Shown piece by piece: positions 1-7,956 of a DNA stretch of 64,000 nucleotides. Made by a program: the position numbers and the translations under genes. The notes beneath the pieces are model-generated. The model was not told where the DNA came from. It saw only the letters and a program-made list of their open reading frames with translations, and did no database searches. Each line of letters opens with the position of its first letter. The first letter of the stretch is position 1. This stretch comes from DASPJQ01 sp035299065 (GTDB lineage Bacteria > Bacteroidota > Bacteroidia > Flavobacteriales_D > UBA2798), in NCBI GenBank assembly GCA_035299065.1, contig DATGXI010000120.1, positions 62,001-126,000 on the forward strand, in the 5' to 3' direction.

Positions 1-197
1 CAAAGCGTTGTGCACAAAGCAAAAAGGCATAAGATTTTTTTAACCATAATATGCTTAGAACGTTAAGGATGGCTAAAGTTAGCTGAAATTACGTGAATCA
101 AAGAGTTTTATGGATGTAATTAAATTTTTGTTGTTTAAAACCTTGGGGTACCCATTTTAGGATGGTTTAAATAAAAGGTACTTTAATAACCCGTAGC

Positions 198-1214
198 ATG
201 GAGCGAAAGTATGCGCAAATAGTTCGATTAACCCTGGTTATGCTTTACCTGGTAATACTGGCGGGAAGCGTAGTACGCATGAGCGGATCAGGAATGGGTT
301 GCCCTGACTGGCCAAAATGTTTTGGAAAATGGATACCCCCCACCGGCGTTGACCAGTTGCCAGTCGATTATCAAAAAATTTATTCAGAAAAGAGGGCAAA
401 AAAAATTGAACGGTTTGCCAGGCTGCTTGATTTTTTTGGAATGGATGAGCAGGCAAAACAATTACGGGAAGACAAGTCGTTGCTGAAAGAAGAAGAATTT
501 AATGCCAAAAAAACATGGACTGAATATGTAAACCGGTTAATAGGAGCACTAGCCGGTTTATTTGTTTTAATAGGTGTTGTTTATGCCGTGCGTTTTTACA
601 AAACCAATTCAACCTGGTTTTGGTTGTCGTTACTCAACTTAATTCTGATTGTTGTTACGGCTTGGTTTGGAGCTATAGTGGTTGCAACCAATTTAATGCC
701 CTGGATAATTACAGTACACATGATGTTGGCTGTGATATTGGTGATGAACCAGGTTAGTTTAATTACCAAAGTAGTACGTCCACGTTTCAGAATAAACGTC
801 AGCCGCGGGTTCAGGTTCTTTTTGTTCTTGTCCGTTATTCTCACCCTCACTCAAATTGTTTTTGGTACACAGGTGAGGCAACAGGTTGACGTTTTTTCTG
901 AGAGCATGGGTGAAGCGTACAGGAGTAACTGGATTTACTGGGTCATGAATAATGGCAACATGTTTTTTATTCACCGTTCACTTTCCATTGCCTTGTTAGT
1001 GGTAACCCTGTTGCTAATGTATGTGAGCGGTAAAAACAGGTATGGAACTCCGCTTTTAAACATTGTGTTTTTATTGATGCTGGTTGAAGTTGGGTTGGGT
1101 ATGCTGCTTAATTACGCGGGCATGCCTCAATTTGCCCAACCTTTACATTTACTGGTGGGTACTATTATTATAGGTATGCAGGTGTATATTTATAAACGTA
1201 CCGATTCCAGGTAA
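198..1214 (+). CDS. ctaA: Heme A synthase (CtaA/COX15 family)
   Basis: Probable heme A synthase, which oxidises the C8 methyl of heme O to a formyl group for aa3-type cytochrome oxidase, in the inner membrane. The 338-residue protein opens with a membrane helix ending in the family pattern LAGSVVRMSGSGMGCPDWPKC (G-x-x-VR-x-x-G-x-G-CPDWP), followed by a charged loop (about 60-110) and seven further hydrophobic segments. Paired histidines expected as heme ligands are visible (VHMM near 173, FIHRSL near 259, LHLL near 318). ATG start. The 197 bases upstream show no clear promoter and may contain the tail of a preceding gene; no heme O synthase or oxidase gene is in the window. Family call firm. 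Confidence 0.93.
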   Translation: MERKYAQIVRLTLVMLYLVILAGSVVRMSGSGMGCPDWPKCFGKWIPPTGVDQLPVDYQKIYSEKRAKKIERFARLLDFFGMDEQAKQLREDKSLLKEEEFNAKKTWTEYVNRLIGALAGLFVLIGVVYAVRFYKTNSTWFWLSLLNLILIVVTAWFGAIVVATNLMPWIITVHMMLAVILVMNQVSLITKVVRPRFRINVSRGFRFFLFLSVILTLTQIVFGTQVRQQVDVFSESMGEAYRSNWIYWVMNNGNMFFIHRSLSIALLVVTLLLMYVSGKNRYGTPLLNIVFLLMLVEVGLGMLLNYAGMPQFAQPLHLLVGTIIIGMQVYIYKRTDSR

Positions 1215-1227
1215 ACGTTATTCGCTG

Positions 1228-1436
1228 TTTGTTCTCCGTTACCCTTACCATTATTTTTCGCGCAAAGACGCAACGATCGCAACGTTTAATATCAAATAGT
1301 GATTGCTGGTCAGATCCAGCGTTTCTGTCTATAATCAGTGTCATTCCGTGTTCTATTCTTTTTCTCCGGTTATTTCAAATCAAAGATTATCATGAAAATT
1401 TTTTGTCATCAGCTTCTTTGATTGAATGTGTTATAA
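1228..1436. repeat. Non-coding stretch with decayed genome-repeat fragments
   Basis: Between ctaA and the microprotein terminator I see no credible gene. It contains a CGCAAAGACGCAACG fragment (about 1260-1275) and a TATAATCAGTGTCATTCCGTG-like fragment (about 1329-1350), both resembling short interspersed repeats common in Bacteroidota intergenic DNA. An 89-codon open frame crosses it but reads through these fragments and has no promoter or conserved features. Confidence 0.35.
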
Positions 1437-1474
1437 CGAAAACGTCCCGGGAGAAGCAATCAAACCCGGGACGT
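1437..1474 (-). terminator. Rho-independent terminator for the microprotein pair
   Basis: A perfect 10-bp inverted repeat, ACGTCCCGGG (1442-1451) and CCCGGGACGT (1465-1474), encloses a 13-base loop. Read on the minus strand it is followed by TTTTCGTT, giving a usable U-rich tail just downstream of the two small minus-strand genes. The plus-strand side lacks a T tract, so it is assigned to the minus strand. Confidence 0.7.
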
Positions 1475-1508
1475 GCAATCAAACCAATTAAGTGTTAACC
1501 TTAAGGGA

Positions 1509-1580
1509 TCAGGTTACCACTAAAGCGACAAGGAGAAAGAAACCCAATACTCCCAGCGCGTAAACCAAACTCTTATCCAT
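1509..1580 (-). CDS. Single-span membrane microprotein, 23 aa (MDKSLVYA family, copy 1)
   Basis: Unrecognised 23-residue protein beginning MDKSLVYA and continuing as an uninterrupted hydrophobic helix (LGVLGFFLLVALVV) to the stop. It is a paralogue of the next gene: the first eight residues are identical while the wobble bases differ (GAT/GAC, AGT/AGC, TTG/TTA, GCG/GCA), which indicates selection on protein. The ending LVALVV is also shared. No Shine-Dalgarno is seen, as usual in this phylum. It is followed by a good terminator. Nearness to ctaA suggests, but does not show, a role as a small subunit or assembly helper of a respiratory complex. Confidence 0.72.
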   Translation of the reverse strand: MDKSLVYALGVLGFFLLVALVVT

Positions 1581-1608
1581 GACTATATTATTTAAGTAAT
1601 TTTAATTT

Positions 1609-1707
1609 CTATGAATTTAATGGTAGCAAACCAAACCAGGAAACTACCAGTGCAACTAAGGTGAAAAAAAACATGACACTTATTGCGTAAACTAAGCTCT
1701 TGTCCAT
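1609..1707 (-). CDS. Single-span membrane microprotein, 32 aa (MDKSLVYA family, copy 2)
   Basis: Unrecognised 32-residue paralogue of the 23-residue gene 28 bases downstream. It starts MDKSLVYA, has a membrane helix (ISVMFFFTLVALVVSW) and a short tail GLLPLNS. The two genes lie head to tail in the same orientation, apparently co-transcribed, ending at the terminator at 1437-1474. Both starts are preceded by AAGTC/TAGTC and no purine-rich ribosome site. Conservation of the N-terminal octapeptide and of the helix core with synonymous third-base changes supports translation. Function unknown. Confidence 0.72.
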   Translation of the reverse strand: MDKSLVYAISVMFFFTLVALVVSWFGLLPLNS

Positions 1708-1822
1708 GACTTGTGTGTTTTAAGTGAGTAATTTCAATTGTTGGTATAAATACGCTGCATGCATACTAAATGTTTTAGGGCTATGCCAGGGTTTAAGGTG
1801 TTTTTACCCTGAAAAAAGACCG

Positions 1823-1852
1823 TTGGTTTTGTCGTAATTACCGTTACTTTTG
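1823..1852 (+). promoter_or_regulatory. Bacteroidota sigma-ABfr type promoter of mnmD
   Basis: TTG at 1823-1825, a 19-base spacer, then TACTTTTG at 1845-1852, an exact match to the Bacteroidota consensus TTG-N19-TAnnTTTG. The predicted transcription start lies near 1857, about 15 bases before the ATG. Confidence 0.75.
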
Positions 1853-1872
1853 TAAAACATACCGCATCAACA

Positions 1873-2529
1873 ATGCTAAAAATAACACCTACACTTGACG
1901 GAAGTAATACATTAACGGACGAAAATCGGCAGGAAACGTATCATTCGGTTAACGGAGCCGTGCAGGAAAGCATGCATGTGTTCATTCAACATGGTTTGAA
2001 AAAGGTAGCTGAAGGAAAAACAAGTGTAAACGTATTTGAAATGGGATTTGGAACGGGTTTAAATACCTTGTTGACCTGCGTACATAAACCGAAAGACGTG
2101 ATGATGGCTTATTACAGCGTTGAAGCTTTTCCTGTTGAAGTAGATCTGTTAAAGCAAATGAAATATGAAGGTCTAGGACATGAAAAGGATTTGTACCATT
2201 CATTGATTGATGCGCCATTTGGTGTTTGGAAAAATATTTCACCAGGATTTTTATTGCGAAAGGAACACACAGCATTTTTAAAAGCCGAATTGCCTGTGAC
2301 TTTTTTTGACCTTGTTTATTACGATGCTTTTGGTCCTAAGGTACAACCTGAATTATGGACACAGGAATGCATGCAAAAATGTTATGGCATACTTAAACAG
2401 GGAGGCATATTGGTTACCTATTGCGCCCAGGGCGAGTTCAAACGAAACCTGAAAACCGCAGGGTTTGAGGTGGAGGAATTGCCGGGACCACCGGGCAAGC
2501 GGGTCATGACAAGGGCAATAAAAGGGTAG
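1873..2529 (+). CDS. mnmD: MnmD, tRNA 5-methylaminomethyl-2-thiouridine methyltransferase (DUF752)
   Basis: SAM-dependent methyltransferase of the MnmC2/MnmD type, expected to complete mnm5s2U at the tRNA wobble base. At 218 residues it corresponds to the free-standing methyltransferase domain without the FAD oxidase half found in enterobacterial MnmC. Visible motifs: SAM-binding FEMGFGTGLNTL (about 55-66), acidic YSVEAFP after strand 2, YYDAFGPKVQPELWT (about 149-163) and the C-terminal GPPGKRVMTRA. Single gene behind its own consensus promoter; ATG start. The oxidase half MnmC1 is not nearby. Confidence 0.88.
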   Translation: MLKITPTLDGSNTLTDENRQETYHSVNGAVQESMHVFIQHGLKKVAEGKTSVNVFEMGFGTGLNTLLTCVHKPKDVMMAYYSVEAFPVEVDLLKQMKYEGLGHEKDLYHSLIDAPFGVWKNISPGFLLRKEHTAFLKAELPVTFFDLVYYDAFGPKVQPELWTQECMQKCYGILKQGGILVTYCAQGEFKRNLKTAGFEVEELPGPPGKRVMTRAIKG

Positions 2530-2586
2530 AGACTGAGGCGTTTAGAATAATTTTAGATTTTAGATTTTAGAGTTTGGATTTTATAA

Positions 2587-2594
2587 TATCTTTG
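2587..2594 (+). promoter_or_regulatory. -7 element of the his operon leader promoter
   Basis: TATCTTTG matches TAnnTTTG exactly. The expected -33 TTG is not present at the right spacing; only a TTTTAG-like T-rich stretch is. Transcription would begin about 2598-2600, essentially at the leader ATG, so the leader peptide could be translated from a leaderless transcript. Confidence 0.5.
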
Positions 2595-2599
2595 TGCCA

Positions 2600-2650
2600 A
2601 TGAAATTAATGATTGCCGTAAAACATCACCACCATATGCCTGCAAGGTAA
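2600..2650 (+). CDS. hisL: Histidine operon leader peptide
   Basis: A 16-residue open frame, MKLMIAVKHHHHMPAR, with four consecutive histidine codons (CAT CAC CAC CAT at 2624-2635), ends 31 bases before an intrinsic terminator and 220 bases before hisG. The four-His run directly upstream of a his operon is the hallmark of transcription attenuation: ribosomes stall at the His codons when charged tRNA-His is scarce. The peptide itself needs no function. The start is forced by the promoter position. Confidence 0.88.
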   Translation: MKLMIAVKHHHHMPAR

Positions 2651-2708
2651 ATGGAGATGGTATATTATATAATGATATAGAAAAGCCCTCCATTGTGAGG
2701 GTTTTTTT
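2631..2708 (+). promoter_or_regulatory. His attenuator: mutually exclusive pause, antiterminator and terminator pairings
   Basis: Four complementary segments can be read. ACCAT (2631-2635, overlapping the last His codons) pairs with ATGGT (2657-2661). AATGGAG (2650-2656) pairs over 7 bp with CTCCATT (2688-2694), which lies in the terminator arm and loop. CCCTC (2686-2690) pairs with GAGGG (2697-2701) to form the terminator. A ribosome stalled on the His codons would block the first pairing and favour the 7-bp antiterminator, letting transcription enter hisG. Confidence 0.75.
2681..2708 (+). terminator. Attenuator terminator upstream of hisG
   Basis: AAAAGCCCTC (2681-2690), a 6-base loop CATTGT, GAGGG (2697-2701), then seven T residues (2702-2708). 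The A-run can extend the stem against the T-run. It sits between the leader peptide and hisG rather than after a full gene. Confidence 0.8.
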
Positions 2709-2730
2709 ATGCAAAAAAGATAATAAAATG

Positions 2731-2848
2731 AGCCACAGATAGCACTGATAAACACAGATGCATAAAGAACAAATAATAAACCGTTAGATCCTTAGGTAGA
2801 CAATTATGATGATTGTTTTATATGTGAGAATCTGCGTTATCTGTAGCG
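2731..2848. repeat. Imperfect inverted repeat of the CACAGAT family
   Basis: GCCACAGATAGCACTGATA with the following AACACAGAT (2732-2759) is mirrored by ATCTGCGTTATCTGTAGC (2830-2847), with about ten bases missing from the second arm. Similar CACAGAT/ATCTGTG interspersed sequences are familiar in Bacteroidota intergenic DNA. It lies between the his attenuator and hisG and has no visible coding capacity. Confidence 0.4.
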
Positions 2849-2869
2849 AAAAAAAATGAAAATTAGTGT

Positions 2870-3724
2870 ATGGAAAAACTAAAAATAGCAATTCAAAAAT
2901 CAGGACGGCTCCACGATGATTCGGTGGAAATGCTCAAACAATGCGGCATGTCGTTTTCAGCAGTGGGTAATAAGCTTATTGCAAGCGTAAGTAATTTTCC
3001 ACTGGAAATTTTATTCCTGCGTGACGATGATATTCCACAATACGTGCAGGACGGAGTGGCCGATATTGGAATACTTGGCGAAAACGTAGTGGTGGAAAAA
3101 TCGAAACAGGTTGAAATTACCGAACGCCTGGGTTTTGGAAAATGCAGGTTGAGCATTGCCGTGCCACGTGCAGCCGAATTTGGAGGTATTTCATTTTTAG
3201 AAGGCAAGCGCATTGCCACATCGTACCCTAAATTATTGACACAGTTTTTGCAAAAGCATAAAGTAAATGCAACCATTGAAGAAATAAGCGGATCGGTTGA
3301 AATTGCAACGGGTATTGGCCTTGCCGATGCGGTGTGTGACATTGTTAGTTCAGGAAGTACGTTATTGACAAATGGATTAAAGGAAGCTGAATTGGTGTTT
3401 AATTCAGAAGCCGTATTGATAAGCGGGAGCTTGACAACAAGCAAAAAAGATATTCTTGAAAAATTATTGTTTCGCATCCGTGCAGTAAACAAGGCTAAAA
3501 AATTCAAGTATGTTTTATTGAATATTCCAACCAATAAGATTGAAGCTGTTAAAAATGTATTGCCCGGCATGAAAAGTCCTACCATTTTACCGTTGGCCCT
3601 TGAAGGCTGGAGCTCATTGCACTCGGTTATTAGCGAAGACGATTTTTGGACAGTGATTGATAAGTTAAAAGATGTTGGTGCCGAGGGAATTTTGATTGTG
3701 CCTATTGAAAAAATGGTACTTTAA
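2870..3724 (+). CDS. hisG: ATP phosphoribosyltransferase, long form
   Basis: First step of histidine synthesis: joins ATP and PRPP to phosphoribosyl-ATP; cytoplasmic and normally feedback-inhibited by histidine. The 284-residue length is that of the long HisG form, which carries a C-terminal ACT-like regulatory domain (about 210-284, ending GAEGILIVPIEKMVL) and does not need HisZ. Visible family patterns include KIAIQKSGRLHDDSVEML at the N-terminus, DIGILGENVV and the PRPP loop DIVSSGSTLLTNGL (about 163-176). First enzyme gene of the operon after the attenuator; ATG start. Confidence 0.95.
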   Translation: MEKLKIAIQKSGRLHDDSVEMLKQCGMSFSAVGNKLIASVSNFPLEILFLRDDDIPQYVQDGVADIGILGENVVVEKSKQVEITERLGFGKCRLSIAVPRAAEFGGISFLEGKRIATSYPKLLTQFLQKHKVNATIEEISGSVEIATGIGLADAVCDIVSSGSTLLTNGLKEAELVFNSEAVLISGSLTTSKKDILEKLLFRIRAVNKAKKFKYVLLNIPTNKIEAVKNVLPGMKSPTILPLALEGWSSLHSVISEDDFWTVIDKLKDVGAEGILIVPIEKMVL

Positions 3725-3827
3725 TGAGTAAATTAACAGACGTGAAAATTAGTAAATGTACCAGCCACCAGGCCAACTAACTAAACAACTAACTGTAAAC
3801 TGATAACTATTTAACCTACTAACCCAA

Positions 3828-5120
3828 ATGCAAGTATACACCAATCCCGATAAAAAAGAATGGCCAAAAATTCTGGCGCGACCAACGCTTGACTTACAGC
3901 AGTTGGATAAAACGGTGCAAATTGTTTTTGACGAAGTAAAATCACTGGGTGACCGTGCAGTGAAAAAAAACACGAAGCAGTTTGACAAAGTTGACATAAC
4001 TGATTTAAAAGTCAGTGTTGCCGAATTTGAAGAGGCTGAGAAGCTGGTGGCAAAGAATTTGAAAAATGCGATGGAAATTGCTAAAAACAATATTGAAAAA
4101 TTTCATGCATCGCAACGTGACGAGGTGAAAATGATTGACACCGTTCCGGGTGTTACCTGCTGGCGTGAAAGCATTGCCATTGAAAGTGTAGGATTGTATA
4201 TTCCCGGGGGAACAGCACCCTTGTTTTCAACTGTACTCATGCTTGCCATACCGGCCAAACTTGCAGGTTGCAAAGAAATTGTGATTTGCAGTCCACCTGA
4301 TACTGACGGAAAAATTAATCCTGCCATATTGTATGCAGCGCAAATATCAGGTGTCACAAAAGTATTTAAAACAGGAGGCATACAAGCTGTAGCGGCTATG
4401 ACATTTGGAACAGAAAGCATTCCGAAAGTGCACAAAATATTTGGGCCCGGAAATCAATACGTAACTGCAGCCAAACGGTATAGTTTGCTCAAGGGTGTGG
4501 CCATTGATATGCCGGCTGGCCCTTCAGAAGTGTTGGTATTGGCTGATGATTCGGCAGACGCAGATTTTGTAGCGGCTGATTTATTGTCGCAGGCTGAACA
4601 CGGTGCCGACAGCCAGGTTATATTGGTTACTTTTAGCGAAGCGTTTGCTAAAAAAGTAACAGAGGCAATTACTGAACAATTGAAAGAATTACCACGGGTG
4701 GTAACAGCAACAGCGGCTTTGCAAAACTCACGCATTATTTTGGTGCCCGATAAAAAAACAGCCGTTGAACTCATAAATTTTTATGCACCCGAACACTTAA
4801 TTGTTTCGGTATTGGATGAAGGTGATTATATTGATGAAATTGTGAATGCCGGTTCGGTGTTTTTAGGGCACTATACTCCTGAAAGCGCTGGTGATTATGC
4901 TTCAGGTACAAACCATACATTGCCAACCAGTGGTTATGCTAAAGCATACAGCGGTGTTTCACTGGACAGTTTTGTGAAAAAAATCACTTTTCAGCGTATC
5001 TCACCAAAAGGATTACAGTCATTGGGCCCAAGTATTGAAATCATGGCTGAAGCTGAAGGATTGCGTGCACATAAAAACGCAGTAACGGTACGCTTAAAAA
5101 AATTAAATAAAAACGATTGA
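3828..5120 (+). CDS. hisD: Histidinol dehydrogenase
   Basis: Final enzyme of histidine synthesis: zinc-dependent, NAD-linked two-step oxidation of L-histidinol to histidine. The 430 residues match the family length. Recognised segments: ESVGLYIPGGTAPLFSTVLM (about 117-136), FGPGNQYVTAAKR, MPAGPSEVLVLADD, the zinc and catalytic region LLSQAEHGADSQVILV, and EAEGLRAHKNAV near the C-terminus. It follows hisG by 103 bases and precedes hisC by one base, so translation of hisD and hisC is probably coupled. Confidence 0.96.
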   Translation: MQVYTNPDKKEWPKILARPTLDLQQLDKTVQIVFDEVKSLGDRAVKKNTKQFDKVDITDLKVSVAEFEEAEKLVAKNLKNAMEIAKNNIEKFHASQRDEVKMIDTVPGVTCWRESIAIESVGLYIPGGTAPLFSTVLMLAIPAKLAGCKEIVICSPPDTDGKINPAILYAAQISGVTKVFKTGGIQAVAAMTFGTESIPKVHKIFGPGNQYVTAAKRYSLLKGVAIDMPAGPSEVLVLADDSADADFVAADLLSQAEHGADSQVILVTFSEAFAKKVTEAITEQLKELPRVVTATAALQNSRIILVPDKKTAVELINFYAPEHLIVSVLDEGDYIDEIVNAGSVFLGHYTPESAGDYASGTNHTLPTSGYAKAYSGVSLDSFVKKITFQRISPKGLQSLGPSIEIMAEAEGLRAHKNAVTVRLKKLNKND

Positions 5121-5121
5121 C

Positions 5122-6171
5122 ATGGAAATTACTGATTTGGTTCGTCCTTCCATATTAAAACTGAAACCGTATTCAAGTGCCCGCGATGAGTTTAAAGGCC
5201 AGGCACAGGTGTATCTTGATGCAAATGAAAACGCGTTTGGGTCGCCCTACACAAAAAACTATAACCGGTACCCTGATCCCTTGCAGGAAAAGTTAAAAGC
5301 CGAAATAAGCAAAATAAAAGGAGTTCCCTCGCCACATATTTTTTTGGGCAATGGCAGCGATGAGGCCATTGATGTGTTGTTGCGTATTTTTTGTGAGCCA
5401 GGTACTGATAGTGTTTTGATTTGTCCGCCTACTTACGGTATGTATAAGGTATCGGCCGACATCAATAACGTAAAAACAATTACGGTTAATTTAACCAGCG
5501 AATTTCAGCTAAATGTTCCTGAAATAATGAAAGCAATAACGGACCAAACCAAATTGCTTTTTATTTGTACGCCAAATAATCCCACCGGAAACGTGATGCA
5601 TTTTGATGATGTCGAATTTATCCTGAATAATTTTAAAGGTATTGTTGTAATTGACGAAGCCTATATTAATTATTCTCGGCAACGTTCCTATATACAGTTG
5701 TTAACTGAATACGAAAACCTGGTTGTACTGCAAACATTTTCAAAAGCCTGGGGCCTTGCGGGAATACGGCTGGGTATGGCCTTCAGCACAACCGTTATTG
5801 TTGATTTGATGAACAATGTAAAGCCGCCTTATAACATTAGTGAACCTACACAGGAAATTGCCATACAGGCGGTGCAAAACATTGCAAAGGTGAATGAACA
5901 AATCAAAACAACGGTAATCGAACGCGATAAATTAGCAAAATCCCTCGCTGAAAACAAGCTGGCAGTAACAGTTTATCCAAGCGATGCCAACTTTTTGCTG
6001 GCTAAATTTAACGATGCAACTGGTTTGTATAAAGCACTGCTGGAAAAAGGAATTGTTGTGCGTAATCGCTCCAATGTTGAATTGTGCGATAATTGTTTGC
6101 GTATAACTGTTGGTACGGCTGATGAGAATCAAAAATTAATTGAAGCATTAAACGGATTAATTGTAAAATGA
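5122..6171 (+). CDS. hisC: Histidinol-phosphate aminotransferase
   Basis: PLP-dependent class I/II aminotransferase converting imidazole-acetol phosphate plus glutamate to histidinol phosphate. 349 residues. The family pattern [11 protein letters not shown] is at about 32-42, CTPNNPTGN near 151, the [11 protein letters not shown] aspartate that contacts PLP nitrogen near 174-184, and the Schiff-base lysine in [14 protein letters not shown] near 205-218. Its stop overlaps the hisB start (ATGA), a translational coupling arrangement. Confidence 0.95.
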   Translation: MEITDLVRPSILKLKPYSSARDEFKGQAQVYLDANENAFGSPYTKNYNRYPDPLQEKLKAEISKIKGVPSPHIFLGNGSDEAIDVLLRIFCEPGTDSVLICPPTYGMYKVSADINNVKTITVNLTSEFQLNVPEIMKAITDQTKLLFICTPNNPTGNVMHFDDVEFILNNFKGIVVIDEAYINYSRQRSYIQLLTEYENLVVLQTFSKAWGLAGIRLGMAFSTTVIVDLMNNVKPPYNISEPTQEIAIQAVQNIAKVNEQIKTTVIERDKLAKSLAENKLAVTVYPSDANFLLAKFNDATGLYKALLEKGIVVRNRSNVELCDNCLRITVGTADENQKLIEALNGLIVK

Positions 6172-7307
6172 AAAAGGTGTTATTTATTGACCGCGATGGT
6201 ACCATGATCCTGGAGCCACCTGTAACCTGCCAGGTTGACGCCTGGGACAAATTGGAATTTTATCCCGGTTGTTTGTATTGGTTATCTAAAATAGCCCATG
6301 AAACCGGATACGAATTGGTAATGGTTACCAACCAGGATGGGCTGGGAACTGAAGGCTATCCATTGGAAGTATTTGAACCCATTCAAAAGCATGTGTTGAA
6401 CACCTTTGCTTCGGTAGGCGTAAAATTTGCCGATGTGCATATTGACAAAAGTTTTCCGAAAGACAATTTACCAACGCGAAAACCGGGAACAGCCATGCTC
6501 ACTGGTTATATGAATGGTGAGTATGATTTAAAAAAATCATTTGTAATTGGCGACAGGCTAACGGATGTGAAACTGGCCGCAAACTTAGGCTGTAAGGCTA
6601 TTTGGTTAAATACTTCAGGACAACTTACAGCAAAAGACGAGGCCGATCTGGTAGAAGATCGTATAAAAAATGCAATAGGTATACAAACTGAGGATTGGAA
6701 AGAAATTTACGCTTTTTTAAAATCGCCACAAAGGAAAGCCAGAATTGACCGTAAAACAAATGAAACCAACATAAGCGTTGATATAAACCTGGATGGTGAC
6801 GGGAAGTGTACCATTTCAACCGGTATTGGCTTTTTTGATCACATGCTTGAACAGTTAGGTAAACATTCGCAAACCGATTTGAGGATAAATGTAAGCGGTG
6901 ATTTGCACATTGACGAACATCACACCATTGAAGATACGGCTTTGGCTTTAGGTAGTGCCATAAAAGAAGCCATTGGTGATAAGAGAGGAATTGAACGTTA
7001 TGGTTTTTGCCTGCCCATGGACGATTGCGAAGCGCATGTAAGTTTGGATTTTGCCGGAAGGCCCTGGTTGGTTTGGGAAGCTGAATTTAAACGTGAAAAA
7101 GTTGGAGAAATGCCAACTGAAATGTTTATGCACTTTTTTAAATCATTAAGCGATAATGCGCTTATGAACGTAAATATTAAAGCAACCGGAGAAAATGAAC
7201 ATCATAAAATAGAAGCAATTTTTAAGGCATTTGCTAAAGCACTAAAAATGGCCAAACACAGAGACGATGCAAATTCTGATCTTCCTTCAACAAAAGGCGT
7301 TTTATGA
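6168..7307 (+). CDS. hisB: Bifunctional histidinol-phosphatase / imidazoleglycerol-phosphate dehydratase
   Basis: Two fused enzymes catalysing steps 6 and 8 of histidine synthesis. N-terminal HAD phosphatase (1-165) has FIDRDGTM with the DxD nucleophile pair, [10 protein letters not shown] and [12 protein letters not shown]. The C-terminal dehydratase (about 190-379) has [26 protein letters not shown] and [14 protein letters not shown] metal-binding histidines, ending [10 protein letters not shown] as in the family. Compared with E. coli HisB, the Cys/His zinc cluster of the phosphatase domain is replaced by [15 protein letters not shown], with no cysteines. Overlaps hisC by 4 bases. Confidence 0.95.
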   Translation: MKKVLFIDRDGTMILEPPVTCQVDAWDKLEFYPGCLYWLSKIAHETGYELVMVTNQDGLGTEGYPLEVFEPIQKHVLNTFASVGVKFADVHIDKSFPKDNLPTRKPGTAMLTGYMNGEYDLKKSFVIGDRLTDVKLAANLGCKAIWLNTSGQLTAKDEADLVEDRIKNAIGIQTEDWKEIYAFLKSPQRKARIDRKTNETNISVDINLDGDGKCTISTGIGFFDHMLEQLGKHSQTDLRINVSGDLHIDEHHTIEDTALALGSAIKEAIGDKRGIERYGFCLPMDDCEAHVSLDFAGRPWLVWEAEFKREKVGEMPTEMFMHFFKSLSDNALMNVNIKATGENEHHKIEAIFKAFAKALKMAKHRDDANSDLPSTKGVL

Positions 7308-7346
7308 TGGTGAATACTTTTTTAAACGATTTTTTTTGTTTGTAAA

Positions 7347-7931
7347 ATGAAAGTAGGTATTCTTGATTATGGCGCAGGAAACGTCCAGTCAGTGCAGTTT
7401 GCATTGCAGCGCTTGGGGTATTCAGCAAAATTGTCGGCAAATGTTGATGAATTAAATGCCTGCGATAAAATCATTTTCCCGGGTGTTGGTCATGCTAAGC
7501 CGGCTATGGCGCGTTTGCGTGAGCGAAACCTGGACCGGTTTATCCTGGAATGCAATAAGCCGCTTTTAGGAATATGCCTGGGCATGCAATTGTTGTGCAG
7601 CCATAGTGAAGAAGGGGATACGGATTGTGTAGGTGTATTTGATGTGCCGGTAAAATTATTTAATTCAAGCGAGTTAAAAATACCCCATGTAGGTTGGAAT
7701 ACCCTTCATAATACAAATGGTAAAATTTTTAACAGTGATTTCGAAAATGCAAGTGTTTATTTTGTACATAGTTATTTTGTTCCTGAAAATAGCTACACCG
7801 TTGCAACATGTGATTATGGACAAAAATTTAGTGCTGCTTTAGAACGTGATAATTTTTTTGGAATGCAGTTTCATCCTGAAAAGAGCGGTGTGGCAGGAGA
7901 AAAATTGTTGGGACGTTTTTTGGCGTTGTAA
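7347..7931 (+). CDS. hisH: Imidazole glycerol phosphate synthase, glutamine amidotransferase subunit
   Basis: Hydrolyses glutamine and channels ammonia to HisF to make IGP and AICAR. 194 residues, class I glutamine amidotransferase: GILDYGAGNVQSV at the N-terminus, oxyanion loop FPGVGHA, nucleophile cysteine in GICLGMQLLC (about 73-82), and catalytic His-Glu in FGMQFHPEKSG near 172-182. It requires HisF, which is not in the window: the operon ends here, 25 bases before the end of a convergent gene, so hisA, hisF and hisIE must be elsewhere. Confidence 0.95.
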   Translation: MKVGILDYGAGNVQSVQFALQRLGYSAKLSANVDELNACDKIIFPGVGHAKPAMARLRERNLDRFILECNKPLLGICLGMQLLCSHSEEGDTDCVGVFDVPVKLFNSSELKIPHVGWNTLHNTNGKIFNSDFENASVYFVHSYFVPENSYTVATCDYGQKFSAALERDNFFGMQFHPEKSGVAGEKLLGRFLAL

Positions 7932-7956
7932 GGCCTAAAGGTTAATCATTGTCAGA

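Noticed and set aside
1229..1498. 89-codon open frame after ctaA
   Set aside because: It runs through CGCAAAGACGCAACG-type repeat fragments and a terminator palindrome belonging to the opposite strand, with no promoter or protein-like composition.
2731..2848. Inverted repeat before hisG as a second attenuator or riboswitch
   Set aside because: Arms are unequal, no U tract follows, and the sequence matches the dispersed CACAGAT repeat type; the true attenuator is upstream.
2893..3585. 230-codon minus-strand frame opposite hisG
   Set aside because: hisG is unmistakable on the plus strand; the antisense frame shows no family features.
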